Source of the DNA: Chitinophagaceae bacterium
GTDB taxonomy: Bacteria > Bacteroidota > Bacteroidia > Chitinophagales > Chitinophagaceae
DNA: 45,180 nucleotides
NCBI GenBank assembly: GCA_004028765.1
Contig: SAIX01000101.1
Coordinates: 1 to 45,180, forward strand
Reading direction: 5' to 3'
The position numbers were made by a program, and so were the translations under genes. The notes beneath the pieces were generated by a model, which saw only the letters and a program-made list of their open reading frames with translations, was not told the origin of the DNA and made no database searches. This document shows positions 15,783 through 23,859 of this stretch, piece by piece (position 1 is the stretch's first letter; every line of letters begins with the position of its first letter).

Positions 15783-16730
15783 ATGAAGTTTCCCGCACCT
15801 GTTTCGGTACAATGGATCGGAGATCTGATACATGCAGAGATCGCAGGCAATACTGCCGCATCTGTGAGCGGTATCAATGAAATTCATAAAGTGGAAAAAG
15901 GTGATCTCGTATTTGTGGATCATCCGAAATACTATGAAACCTGCTTGAACAGTGAAGCCGATTTTATCATCATCAATACAAAAGATGTTTCTATTCCCGA
16001 TGGAAAAACCATCCTGGTGGTTGATGAACCATTTGAAGCATACCTTACCATCGTCAATCATTTCCGACCCTTTGTTCCCGCCGCACAAACAATCAGCAGC
16101 GATGCGGTAGCGGGTGAAGGAACGGTGATCATGCCAAATGTTTTTATCGGCCCGGCAGTTACCATCGGTAAAAATTGTGTGATCCATCCGAATGTATCCC
16201 TGCTTGGTTATACCAGCATCGGCGACAATGTAGTGATCCAGGCAGGTGCCGTTATCGGCAGCGATGCATTTTATTATAACACAAAAAAGAACCGGCCCGT
16301 TTGGTATAAAAGGATGCAAAGCTGCGGATCGGTAGTCATTGAAAATGATGTAGAGATAGGCGCGGGCTGTACCATCGACCGCGGGGTTACTGCGGAAACC
16401 CGGATCGGTGCTGGCACCAAAATGGATAATATGGTTCATATCGGTCATGATACAACTGTGGGAAAAAACTGTCTCTTCGCGGCACAGGTTGGTATAGCAG
16501 GCGGAACGATCATTGAAGACGGCGTAACACTTTGGGGACAGGTTGGTGTAAGCAAAACGCTGACCATCGGCGCCAATGCAGTGGTGCTGGCACAAAGCGG
16601 CGTTCCTTCTTCGCTTGCAGGCGGCAAAACGTATTTTGGTTACCCGGCAGAAGATGCATCCCTGAAAAGAAGGGAGCTCGTATGGATCAAACGCATCCCT
16701 GAATTGTGGAAGAAAGTAATGGAAGGATAA
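15783..16730 (+). CDS. LpxD-family UDP-3-O-acylglucosamine N-acyltransferase
   Basis: This 315-residue protein has a short N-terminal uridine-binding-like domain (1 to about 105, with SVSGINEIHKVEKGDLVFVDHPKYYE) and a left-handed beta-helix of hexapeptide repeats from about 112 to 275. The catalytic His lies in MVHIGHDTTVG, the LpxD position. LpxD adds the N-linked 3-hydroxyacyl chain to UDP-3-O-acyl-GlcN during lipid A synthesis. It is somewhat shorter than typical LpxD (about 340), and no lpxC/fabZ or lpxA genes flank it, so it may be a second LpxD-like paralogue rather than the main enzyme. Confidence 0.82.
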   Translation: MKFPAPVSVQWIGDLIHAEIAGNTAASVSGINEIHKVEKGDLVFVDHPKYYETCLNSEADFIIINTKDVSIPDGKTILVVDEPFEAYLTIVNHFRPFVPAAQTISSDAVAGEGTVIMPNVFIGPAVTIGKNCVIHPNVSLLGYTSIGDNVVIQAGAVIGSDAFYYNTKKNRPVWYKRMQSCGSVVIENDVEIGAGCTIDRGVTAETRIGAGTKMDNMVHIGHDTTVGKNCLFAAQVGIAGGTIIEDGVTLWGQVGVSKTLTIGANAVVLAQSGVPSSLAGGKTYFGYPAEDASLKRRELVWIKRIPELWKKVMEG

Positions 16731-16764
16731 ACCAGCCATACTTTTACCCGGCCGGTTTATCCTT
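16723..16764. terminator. Inverted repeat between convergent lpxD and thioredoxin genes
   Basis: AAGGATAAACC (16723-16733) pairs with GGTTTATCCTT (16754-16764). The left arm includes the lpxD stop codon. It has a 20-base loop and no long T-run, so its terminator strength is doubtful. Confidence 0.45.
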
Positions 16765-16814
16765 ATCCACTTTCTTGAGGTAGTAATTGCCCTGAAGTTT
16801 TGTTTACAACCTAC

Positions 16815-17723
16815 TTATCCCTGATTTTTGATCGCAGCTATTTTTTGCGACGTTGCGGCATCACCCGGTTTTAACTGCAATAATTTCTCATAGGTTTTGA
16901 TCGCCTGTTCTTTTTGTCCGCTGGCGATATATGCATCCGCAAGACTATCATATACATTTGGATCGGCGGGATAGAATAGCGTATTCAGCTTAAATACTCT
17001 GATTGCCCTTTGATACTCTTTCGCAGCAAGCAGTACATAACCCAGTGTGTTGAATTCACCCGAATGCCTGCACAGGGGTTTCAATACCGCCACAGTTTTT
17101 TCTGATATTGCCGTACCATTTTCCGCTTCATATAGTTTTTCATTCCTTAGCCATTCATTTACGGCTTTATAGCGTGGCAGGTAGTTTTCCTTTTTCAGTA
17201 TCGCAAGCAGGTCTTTCTCGAGTGAAATTTCGGGCGCTTCTACAATACGTCCCAGTTCTTTATCCGGAGCGTATACAATGATGGTGGGCACATGATGGAT
17301 ATTCAACCCACGTTCTTCGTGCTGCGGGCTTTGTTTATACCGTTCCCGGTTATTGTCAACAAAAATAAGATGCACCGATGCTGTATCCATACCTGCATCG
17401 TGCAGTATGTGTAAAAGCCGCGGAACTTCGCGCCTGCTGTCGCCGCACCAGCTTCCAAGAAAAACATCGATCCTTTTTTTCCTGAGCAGGGGCCGCAATT
17501 GTGCAATGGATGCCGTATCGCCGATATATGATTGGTAAGATTGTTCATACCAGCTTTTGTATGCAGGAGCCTGTAATACAGCGATTGGTCTGTGTCCCAG
17601 CAGGATTGACTCTTGAGAAGAATTTGTTTGAGCAGAAACAAAGGGGGTTACCGAAGGTATATGCGGACGTGAGCAGGCGGCCAGCAGCATAAATGCCATG
17701 GCAACCATGAATGTATTTTTCAT
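16815..17723 (-). CDS. Lipoprotein thioredoxin-like protein with C-terminal TPR region
   Basis: The 302-residue protein starts with a lipoprotein signal (MLLAAC, lipidated Cys17), so it should be membrane-anchored on the periplasmic side. A thioredoxin-like domain (about 75-190) has the active-site sequence SWCGDSRREVP, a CxxS monothiol site (Cys93, Ser96), with the cis-Pro region HHVPTIIV. The C-terminal part (about 215-300) contains TPR-like helices, including YDSLADAYIASGQKEQAIKTYEKLLQLKPGD in part. A monothiol site suggests isomerase- or holdase-like rather than oxidase function. The gene lies downstream of a small exported protein on the same strand. Confidence 0.82.
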   Translation of the reverse strand: MKNTFMVAMAFMLLAACSRPHIPSVTPFVSAQTNSSQESILLGHRPIAVLQAPAYKSWYEQSYQSYIGDTASIAQLRPLLRKKRIDVFLGSWCGDSRREVPRLLHILHDAGMDTASVHLIFVDNNRERYKQSPQHEERGLNIHHVPTIIVYAPDKELGRIVEAPEISLEKDLLAILKKENYLPRYKAVNEWLRNEKLYEAENGTAISEKTVAVLKPLCRHSGEFNTLGYVLLAAKEYQRAIRVFKLNTLFYPADPNVYDSLADAYIASGQKEQAIKTYEKLLQLKPGDAATSQKIAAIKNQG

Positions 17724-17807
17724 GACAAAGTGTTTAGGTAATCAATAAATGAGAATACCCCACACAGGCAGCTTATTGCCCGGCGGGAAAATCAACAGGT
17801 ATGTTAC

Positions 17808-18149
17808 TTAACACTTCGGAGGATGAAAAATGCCTTTTGTAAACAAGGAAGCATGAAAGAAAAGCATTGCATTGTTTTTTACAGAAGAAAAAACAAGCGG
17901 GGCATTTTGAAAACGGTAGGCATCGGTGCAGGTGTATTTCCAGTCTGCTTTCAGCGAGATATCTTTTTGCTTATCGGGCCGGTCGGGTGCAACGGGAACT
18001 GCATCGTCATCCATGATGCGGTTACAATCACAAAAGCGAGGATCGCTGTTGGTGAGTACCCGGATAGAACAATCTGCATAAGCCATTAATTTGGCAATAT
18101 GCGGTGCATACAGCGAAAGGGATAATAATATGACGAGTGCCTGTTTCAA
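17808..18149 (-). CDS. Uncharacterised small exported protein
   Basis: This 113-residue protein has an N-terminal hydrophobic signal (KQALVILLSLSLYAPHI) and a Cys-containing mature part (YADCSIRV, RFCDCNRIMD, WKYTCTDAYRF and a final Cys). I do not recognise a named family. It begins with TTG, 11 bases after the stop of the upstream epimerase-like gene and behind a GCAGG sequence, so it is probably in the same operon. The paired cysteines suggest disulphides or metal binding in the periplasm, but function is unknown. An open frame of similar size on the other strand is weaker because it has no signal or motif. Confidence 0.6.
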   Translation of the reverse strand: MKQALVILLSLSLYAPHIAKLMAYADCSIRVLTNSDPRFCDCNRIMDDDAVPVAPDRPDKQKDISLKADWKYTCTDAYRFQNAPLVFSSVKNNAMLFFHASLFTKGIFHPPKC

Positions 18150-18160
18150 GAATAACCTGC

Positions 18161-19135
18161 TTACAAGTTATGTCTTTTCTTCAGCTCTCCGCTGATACGC
18201 CTGATGGAATCTTCAAAAGCCGTGTATTGAAATTGCGGGAACCGGCTGGTGAGCCTGCTGTTTTCAAACCTTACCCTGGCCCTGGCCGTTTTGGAGGTTT
18301 CTTTGGTAAGCAGCGGATCTTTCCCTGTAAAAAAAGATTTGATCGCTTCCAGCCTCCATACAATACCGGCCAGGAAGGGTGTTACTTTTCGGTAAGGTGG
18401 TTTTCTCCCAAACGCTTTCGCAATCGAAGTAAATACCTCGCGGTATGATAAGTTATGACCGCAAAGGATAAATCGCTGTGCCGATGCATCGGCCTCCATC
18501 AGCAGTACCATTGCTTTCACCACATCGGTCACATCCACAAAACCACCCGTACCTTCGGTGTACCAGGGAAATTCGTCATAAGCCGATTTAAAAATTTCGG
18601 AAGAACCCTTTTCCCAATCGCCCGCACCGAGAATGATCACGGGGTTCACGATCACCGCATCCAAGCCCTCACCAATGCCCCGCCATACTTCCATTTCTGC
18701 GAGATATTTGGTTTTGCCGTATTCGCTGTTACTGGTTTCTTCCGACCAGTTCATGGTTTCATCGATGGGTTTGTCTTCCCGTATCCGGCCCAGTGCCGCC
18801 ACTGAACTTACAAAAACCATTTTCCGTATGCCCGCATCGATACAGGCATCCACAATATTTGCAGTGCCATTCACATTGGTGGCATGCAGCTCTTTTTTCT
18901 TTTTGGGATTGAATGAAACGGTTGCCGCACAATGGTACACTTCTGTAATACCCTGCATGGCTTTTTCAAGAGAAAGGATATCAAGGATATCACCCTGTAT
19001 CCATTCAGCTTTTTCGCTTTGTGCAAATACGGGGATGGAGGAGCGATACAAAGCACGAACCTGTTTACCGGAGGCCACCAGTGCCGTTACGAGGTGTGAA
19101 CCAACCAGTCCGCTGGCGCCGGTTACAAGGATCAT
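18161..19135 (-). CDS. NAD-dependent epimerase/dehydratase-family protein (extended SDR)
   Basis: This 324-residue extended SDR has the N-terminal Rossmann motif TGASGLVGSHL (5-15), Asp in QGDILD, the strand YHCAATVSF, the catalytic Ser in VSSVAAL and the Tyr-Lys pair in SEYGKTKYLAE. Relatives act on nucleotide sugars, sterols or flavonoid-type ketones; the substrate here is not evident. It starts at ATG 19135, 65 bases after the fur-family stop, with TATCTTCG (one mismatch from TAnnTTTG) just upstream. It probably leads an operon with the small exported protein. Confidence 0.87.
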   Translation of the reverse strand: MILVTGASGLVGSHLVTALVASGKQVRALYRSSIPVFAQSEKAEWIQGDILDILSLEKAMQGITEVYHCAATVSFNPKKKKELHATNVNGTANIVDACIDAGIRKMVFVSSVAALGRIREDKPIDETMNWSEETSNSEYGKTKYLAEMEVWRGIGEGLDAVIVNPVIILGAGDWEKGSSEIFKSAYDEFPWYTEGTGGFVDVTDVVKAMVLLMEADASAQRFILCGHNLSYREVFTSIAKAFGRKPPYRKVTPFLAGIVWRLEAIKSFFTGKDPLLTKETSKTARARVRFENSRLTSRFPQFQYTAFEDSIRRISGELKKRHNL

Positions 19136-19200
19136 ACATTGTATTTTAACGAAGATAAGATGGAGAAACCAGAAGCACCCTTACCGTTCATTATCCGCTT

Positions 19201-19620
19201 TTAATTCGCACATTTCGCACAAACACCGCTTACCACAAGATCGGTTTGTGTGGAACGGAAACCTTCGGGAAGTTTCACATCCGGGGTGGTGATATTATCA
19301 AGGCAGTATGTGGTTCCGCAAACATCACACATAAAATGTACATGGTTATCGTGGTGATGGCCTTCGGTACAGGCATCTTTGCACAATGCGTAGCGTACAG
19401 AATTGTCGGATGTGGGAATGGTATGAATAATGCCTTTCTCAACAAAAGTCTGTAACGTGCGGTAAATGGTAACCCTGTCGAATTCCGTTCCGCTCTGGTG
19501 TTCGATATCCGCATGGGCAAGTGCACCCTTTGCTTTTACAAAAAGCTCGAGTATTTTTTTACGGCTGTCGGTAATGCTCAGCTGGTTTTTTTTCAGCGTT
19601 TCGATGATACTGTACATCAT
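19201..19620 (-). CDS. Fur-family metalloregulator (Fur/Zur-like)
   Basis: The 139-residue protein has the Fur winged helix with recognition helix DRVTIYRTLQTF (48-59), a His-rich hinge (EGHHHDNHVHF) and two CxxC zinc motifs, Cys98/Cys101 and Cys134/Cys137. The family represses metal-uptake genes when metal-loaded; Fur, Zur and PerR cannot be separated by eye. The two starting Met codons are interchangeable (19620 or 19617). It begins six bases after the sco stop and is very likely cotranscribed. A perfect 17-bp palindrome in the divergent merC promoter is a plausible target. Confidence 0.9.
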   Translation of the reverse strand: MMYSIIETLKKNQLSITDSRKKILELFVKAKGALAHADIEHQSGTEFDRVTIYRTLQTFVEKGIIHTIPTSDNSVRYALCKDACTEGHHHDNHVHFMCDVCGTTYCLDNITTPDVKLPEGFRSTQTDLVVSGVCAKCAN

Positions 19621-19626
19621 ACCCTT

Positions 19627-20286
19627 TTATTGTGGGTTATTACTAAAGATGCCATTGGCGAAATTCCCTGCACCGTTTTTTTCGGCCAGCAGTTCGGCGA
19701 TATCTTTTTTCAATCTTTCCAGTTCTGCCTGCTTTAACCCGTCGTATACCTGTCCTCGCACTTTTCCAGACTTATCAACGAGGGCAAAAAACTGCGTATG
19801 CATAAACTGGTCTTCTATCTTTTCTACATTGTTCTTGGGATCATCCAGCAGGTAAGAGCTGCGGGCCATCTGGTAAAGGCTGTCTTTTCTTCCTGTGAGA
19901 AAAACCCATTTCGCGGTATTCACTTTCAGCGAATCGGCGTAGTGTTTCATCCGCGGAACAGAATCGGTTTCAGGATTGCAGGTATGCGAAAGGATCAGGA
20001 AGCCGGGTTCGTTTTTAAACGATTCATAGATGCCTTTCATATTGGTATTCATTTTTGGGCAGATGCCTTTACAGGTGGTAAAAAAATATTCCACCACCGT
20101 TACTTTTCCCAGCATATCACGGTCGGTAAAAGGCAGGCCATCCTGTGTTTTGAATACAAAAGGTTTTACATAACTGATCACGGGCAGTTTCTTCTTCCAG
20201 TTATCCGTGCCGCGAAAAAGAAAATAATAAAAGGCTGCTACCAACACCACAAAAAAAACCAGGTAGCCGATCGTTTTCCTGCTCAT
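19627..20286 (-). CDS. SCO1/SenC-family copper-binding protein
   Basis: This 219-residue protein has one N-terminal membrane anchor (TIGYLVFFVVLVAAFYYFLF) and a thioredoxin-like Sco domain with the copper ligands Cys72 and Cys76 in TTCKGICPKMN and His163 in FMHTQFFALVD. Sco proteins deliver copper to the CuA site of cytochrome c oxidase or act as thiol reductases in the periplasm. I chose ATG 20286 over the longer frame because it begins the membrane anchor and follows an exact promoter box at 20304-20311. It forms an operon with the fur-family gene and is divergent from merC. Confidence 0.92.
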   Translation of the reverse strand: MSRKTIGYLVFFVVLVAAFYYFLFRGTDNWKKKLPVISYVKPFVFKTQDGLPFTDRDMLGKVTVVEYFFTTCKGICPKMNTNMKGIYESFKNEPGFLILSHTCNPETDSVPRMKHYADSLKVNTAKWVFLTGRKDSLYQMARSSYLLDDPKNNVEKIEDQFMHTQFFALVDKSGKVRGQVYDGLKQAELERLKKDIAELLAEKNGAGNFANGIFSNNPQ

Positions 20287-20303
20287 ATATATTCTTGTGC
20301 GGG

Positions 20304-20311
20304 CAAAGGTA
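20304..20311 (-). promoter_or_regulatory. TAnnTTTG -7 promoter element for sco-fur
   Basis: The minus strand reads TACCTTTG, an exact match, 17 bases before the sco start codon. Confidence 0.65.
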
Positions 20312-20359
20312 CAGCGCATCTTTTGTTTAAACCGGGAATCGCAAAGAGGGTTAAATATT

Positions 20360-20376
20360 TTGCAACAATGTTGCAA
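20360..20376. promoter_or_regulatory. Perfect 17-bp palindrome, candidate Fur/Zur-family operator
   Basis: TTGCAACA-A-TGTTGCAA is a perfect 8-1-8 inverted repeat. It begins at the expected -33 position and ends five bases before the TAnnTTTG box of merC. A second, overlapping imperfect dyad (TTGCAA-TG-TTGTAA) follows at 20371-20384. The geometry (odd-length dyad, single central base, overlapping sites) resembles Fur-family boxes, and a fur-family gene lies in the divergent operon. Confidence 0.6.
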
Positions 20377-20381
20377 TGTTG

Positions 20382-20389
20382 TAAGTTTG
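20382..20389 (+). promoter_or_regulatory. TAnnTTTG -7 promoter element for merC
   Basis: TAAGTTTG matches exactly and ends six bases before the merC ATG. TTTTGC at 20357-20362 is a reasonable -33 element. Confidence 0.6.
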
Positions 20390-20395
20390 CCCTCT

Positions 20396-20788
20396 ATGAA
20401 ATGGCATATCAACTGGGACGCATTGGGGATCACCACATCGGTGGCCTGTGCCATTCACTGTGCACTGCTTCCATTGTTTCTGAGCACTCTTCCTTTATTC
20501 GGGGTGAATATTATTGAGAATACGGCATTTGAATATGGAATGATCGGATTGGCCTTTTCGATCGGTTCCTATTCCTTTTACCATGGTTACCGAAAACACC
20601 ACCACAGCCTTCGGCCTTTTTTATTATTCAGCGCCGGTATGGCCTGCCTGCTGGCGAAAATGCATTGGCATGAGTGGAAATTATGGCTGCTGCTGCCTGC
20701 GGTGATATGTATTGTGACCGCCCATTTCTTTAATTTCCGGATGTGCCGGGTTCATAACCATGCACACAGTGATGATTGTAATCACTGA
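20396..20788 (+). CDS. MerC-domain membrane protein
   Basis: This 130-residue protein has about four hydrophobic segments and the MerC-type first-helix motif SVACAIHCALLPLFLSTLP (Cys18, Cys22). The C-terminus is His/Cys-rich (FRMCRVHNHAHSDDCNH), suited to metal binding. MerC in mercury-resistance operons transports Hg(II); chromosomal MerC-domain proteins in Bacteroidota lie apart from mer genes and may handle zinc or another metal. ATG 20396 is supported by the promoter box and by the homologous start; the longer frame enters the operator. Its promoter carries the palindrome, so repression by the nearby Fur-family protein is likely. Confidence 0.85.
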   Translation: MKWHINWDALGITTSVACAIHCALLPLFLSTLPLFGVNIIENTAFEYGMIGLAFSIGSYSFYHGYRKHHHSLRPFLLFSAGMACLLAKMHWHEWKLWLLLPAVICIVTAHFFNFRMCRVHNHAHSDDCNH

Positions 20789-20813
20789 GGAGCGCCGAAA
20801 TACTAACTGAAAA

Positions 20814-20855
20814 AATGCTGAACAATCAAACAGATACTGTTCATTGTTCAGCATT
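20814..20855. terminator. Long hairpin between convergent merC and cysS
   Basis: AATGCTGAACAAT (20814-20826) pairs perfectly with 20843-20855. The loop contains a further AACAG/CTGTT pairing, so nearly the whole element can fold into one long stem. There is no strong T-run, but the position between two stop codons suits bidirectional termination. Confidence 0.65.
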
Positions 20856-20878
20856 CTTTGTTCACGATTCGCTATTCT

Positions 20879-22387
20879 TTACCCGATCGTATAACTCATC
20901 CCGCCATCCTTTTCATCTTTCAGCTGGATACCAAGTGCAATAAGTTCATTCCGGATCTTATCGCTGGTCACAAAATCTTTCCTGCCTTTGGCTTCTTTGC
21001 GGATATCGATCAGTAATTGCAAAACCCCTTCCAGTTTTCCATCATCGCCCTCCCTTTCGCTCTTCAAACCAAAAATATCTTCCACAAAAAGTTTTAACTG
21101 TTTTTTCAGGAGCATTACCGTTTCAGATGCAAGGGCATTTGCAGGAAGGTGTTTGTCTTTCACCGAATTGATCACCGACACCAGTTCAAACATATTTGCC
21201 AGTACTTTGGCCGTGTTCAGGTCATCATCCGTAAATTCTTTGAATTCATGTACCAGTTTCTGCACTTTTCCATCAAGCGTTTTATCTGCAGCAGGCTGCG
21301 CTTCTTTTACAACCCAGTTGGTCAATGCCCACTCCACGGCTTCCATCAATCGTTTCAACGCTTTTTCAGAAGCCTGTAAAGCCTCATTGCTGAAATCAAG
21401 TGTTCCGCGGTAATGACTTTGCAGGATAAAGAAACGGATGGTCATGGGATGATACGGCTGCTCGAGCAATGGATGCGAGCCGCTGAACAGTTCGCTCAGC
21501 TTGATCACATTGTTATAGCTCTTCCCCATCTTGCGGCCATTGATGGTGATCATGTTATTATGCATCCAGTACCGGGCCGGCATTTTATGGTTGCAAACGG
21601 TGCTCTGTGCGATCTCGCATTCGTGGTGCGGGAACTGGAGGTCCATTCCGCCACCGTGTATGTCGAATTCTTCACCGAGGTATTTGGTGCTCATCGCCGA
21701 ACATTCGATATGCCAGCCGGGAAACCCTTCCCCCCAGGGGCTTTGCCAGCGCATGATATGCTCAGGCGGTGCATTTTTCCAGAGCGCAAAATCACTTTTG
21801 TTTCTTTTCTCATCCTGGTTATCGAGGTCGCGGGTACTTTCGATCTGTTCTTCGAGCACACGGCCGCTGAGGATGCCATAGGGTTGCCCTTTCTGGGAAT
21901 AATCGGTATTGTATTTTTCTACATCGAAATACACTGAGCCGTTTATCTCATATGCATATCCATCAGCGATGATCTTTTTGATCATCTCTATCTGTTCCAC
22001 AATATGACCTGTAGCAGTTGGTTCGATACTGGGGGGTAAATTATTGAGGCGATCCATGGCCCAGCGGTACAGGTTGGTGTATTTCTGTACCAGTTCCATG
22101 GGTTCCAGTTTTTCAAGAACGGCTTTTTTACTGATCTTATCCTCTGCTTCACGGCCCTCCTCTTCAAAATGGCCCGCATCGGTAAGGTTGCGCACATACC
22201 TCACTTTATATCCATTGTGCAGCAAGTAGCGGTACAATACATCGAAAGTTACATATGGGCGGGCATGACCGAGATGGCTTTCGCCGCTTACGGTTGGTCC
22301 GCACACATACATACCCGCATAAGGTGGATTAATGGGTGTGAATGTTTCTTTCTGACGGGTGAGTGAATTGTATATTTTCAGTGACAT
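20879..22387 (-). CDS. cysS: Cysteine--tRNA ligase
   Basis: This 502-residue class Ia synthetase charges tRNA-Cys. The zinc-ligand Cys29 lies in [10 protein letters not shown], the HIGH motif is HLGH at 38-41, further zinc ligands are in GWHIECSAM and [10 protein letters not shown], and the KMSKS loop reads KMGKS. The C-terminal helical anticodon-binding domain ends in the family-like [17 protein letters not shown]. Length and layout are standard. It starts at ATG 22387, with 132 bases to the upstream EEP gene on the same strand, in which I see no clear promoter. Confidence 0.96.
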   Translation of the reverse strand: MSLKIYNSLTRQKETFTPINPPYAGMYVCGPTVSGESHLGHARPYVTFDVLYRYLLHNGYKVRYVRNLTDAGHFEEEGREAEDKISKKAVLEKLEPMELVQKYTNLYRWAMDRLNNLPPSIEPTATGHIVEQIEMIKKIIADGYAYEINGSVYFDVEKYNTDYSQKGQPYGILSGRVLEEQIESTRDLDNQDEKRNKSDFALWKNAPPEHIMRWQSPWGEGFPGWHIECSAMSTKYLGEEFDIHGGGMDLQFPHHECEIAQSTVCNHKMPARYWMHNNMITINGRKMGKSYNNVIKLSELFSGSHPLLEQPYHPMTIRFFILQSHYRGTLDFSNEALQASEKALKRLMEAVEWALTNWVVKEAQPAADKTLDGKVQKLVHEFKEFTDDDLNTAKVLANMFELVSVINSVKDKHLPANALASETVMLLKKQLKLFVEDIFGLKSEREGDDGKLEGVLQLLIDIRKEAKGRKDFVTSDKIRNELIALGIQLKDEKDGGMSYTIG

Positions 22388-22519
22388 AGAATGGTGGTGC
22401 TGGTTTGAAAAAAGATGCGTGAAACCCGGAATGGTCCGGAATAAAGGAAACTGCCGGTCAACAGCAACAGCAGCAACAACTGTATATGGGTGTGTAACTC
22501 ATCCGGCAGCGAAGATATT

Positions 22520-23620
22520 TTATTTTTTCAAAAGAAGGTCGGTTACCAACAGAATATGATCGCTCAGGTCTTCATCCACCATTTCGAACTGCTTTACTTC
22601 AAAACTGCGGTCGGGCAGGATATAATCGATCCGCAAAGTGGGGGCGAGGGAAATAAAAGTTCTGCCGATGGCAAAGCCTTTCTGTAAAAAGGCATCCTGT
22701 CTCTCGCCGCGGATATGAAAATACGTGTAAGAATTGGGCACATCATTAAAATCGCCGCAGATCACTGAGCGATAAGGGCTCTTATCGAGCGCATCCCTTA
22801 CCATATTGGATTGAATGCCGCGCCTGCTGAAAGCCAGCTTCATTTTGCGGAAAAGGTTGAGCGAGGCAGAAAGCGTTTCTTCGTCCTGCTCGCGTATTTT
22901 TTCCATGTCATCATAGTCATTCTTTTTGAATTTGAATGATTGCAGGTGCGTGGTGTATATGCGCAGGGTATCGCTGCCTTTTACAATATCTGCATAAATC
23001 AGGCTTTCTGCCACGGGGTAAGCCATCCGGCCTGTATCAATAATCGGGTAGCGGGAGAAAATAATACAGCCCGACTGGTAATTGCCCGCACGCTGGTAAT
23101 CTTTCGAAAAATAATGATAGGGATATTGTTTGCGGAAGAGAGAGATATTGTCTGAAACGGTTGCTGTATTAAACTCCTGCATACAGATCACATCCGGCTG
23201 CAGTTTGATCAATGCATCGGCAATCTGCGAGGGCGCCAGCTTTTTGATGTCCCTGTTTTTTGAAAGCCCATTAAAACTCTGCACATTCCAGTCGGCAATG
23301 CGTATCGCATTTTCATGGCGTTTTTTACTGAACCCGGCACCCGGGTGCCAGGCAAACACAACCGGTATCTGCTGCCAGCCTGCAACCAGTGAGACCAGTG
23401 GCAGCCATATAAGACGTGGCTTTACAAGTAACCAGAAAATACTAAAAAAAATCAGGACCAGTATCAGATAAGGTACGATCAACCCGGTAAAACCGGTTGG
23501 CCACCATTTGGCCGGATTATTATATGGCGATAAACATGCAAGAAAAAAACAAACGGATACGACCGCATTGATCGTGATAAAAACTGTTTTGGCTGCACGG
23601 CGAAAAAAACTTTTTGCCAT
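22520..23620 (-). CDS. Membrane-anchored endonuclease/exonuclease/phosphatase-family protein
   Basis: The 366-residue protein has two or three N-terminal transmembrane segments (residues 10-90) and an EEP domain from about 105 to the end. Catalytic-type motifs are IADWNVQSFNG, DVICMQEFN (metal-binding Glu), THLQSFKF, VICGDFNDVPNSYTY and LRIDYIL with SDHILLV at the C-terminus. The family includes DNase I, sphingomyelinases and inositol phosphatases; the membrane-anchored type is common in Bacteroidota and its substrate unknown. It starts at ATG 23620, preceded four bases upstream by TATTTTG, a shortened form of the promoter box. Confidence 0.87.
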   Translation of the reverse strand: MAKSFFRRAAKTVFITINAVVSVCFFLACLSPYNNPAKWWPTGFTGLIVPYLILVLIFFSIFWLLVKPRLIWLPLVSLVAGWQQIPVVFAWHPGAGFSKKRHENAIRIADWNVQSFNGLSKNRDIKKLAPSQIADALIKLQPDVICMQEFNTATVSDNISLFRKQYPYHYFSKDYQRAGNYQSGCIIFSRYPIIDTGRMAYPVAESLIYADIVKGSDTLRIYTTHLQSFKFKKNDYDDMEKIREQDEETLSASLNLFRKMKLAFSRRGIQSNMVRDALDKSPYRSVICGDFNDVPNSYTYFHIRGERQDAFLQKGFAIGRTFISLAPTLRIDYILPDRSFEVKQFEMVDEDLSDHILLVTDLLLKK

Positions 23621-23859
23621 ACCACAAAATACGGAAAATGAACTATTGAATTCTGAACAAGGGCAAAGAAGATGAGTGGTGAATGGTGAATGGGCAGTGG
23701 TGATGGATTTAAAGTCAGAAGTTAAGAGTTAAAAGTCGATAGTTAAACCAACCTCTATCAACTATTTTAACCCCTTTACCCTTTTTAACCACCTCTGTAC
23801 ATTCAGTGGCGAATGAATCAAATCAAAAGTAAAAAGTCGAAAGTCAAAAAAAATGGCGG
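23621..23859. other. Non-coding stretch with degenerate short repeats
   Basis: Between the two minus-strand genes there are GTGGTGAATGG-like repeats (23675-23705), AGTTAAGAGTTAAAAGTC-like repeats (23718-23745) and AAAGTCGAAAGTC (about 23831-23844). These low-complexity arrays look like slippage products. I see no gene and no strong terminator. Confidence 0.5.

Noticed and set aside
15723..16739. A 338-codon open frame on the minus strand across the lpxD-type gene
   Set aside because: It mirrors the hexapeptide repeats in the opposite frame and has no motif, promoter or start context.
17823..18089. An 88-codon plus-strand frame opposite the small exported protein
   Set aside because: The minus-strand frame has a signal peptide, conserved-looking cysteines and an operon position; this one has none.
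20287..20454. Upstream extension of the sco frame to 20454
   Set aside because: The extension would cover the operator, the merC promoter and the promoter box at 20304, and its sequence has no signal or family match; ATG 20286 fits the membrane anchor.
20396..20788. MerC as part of a mercury-resistance operon
   Set aside because: No merA, merT, merP or merR gene is present, so a general metal role is more likely.
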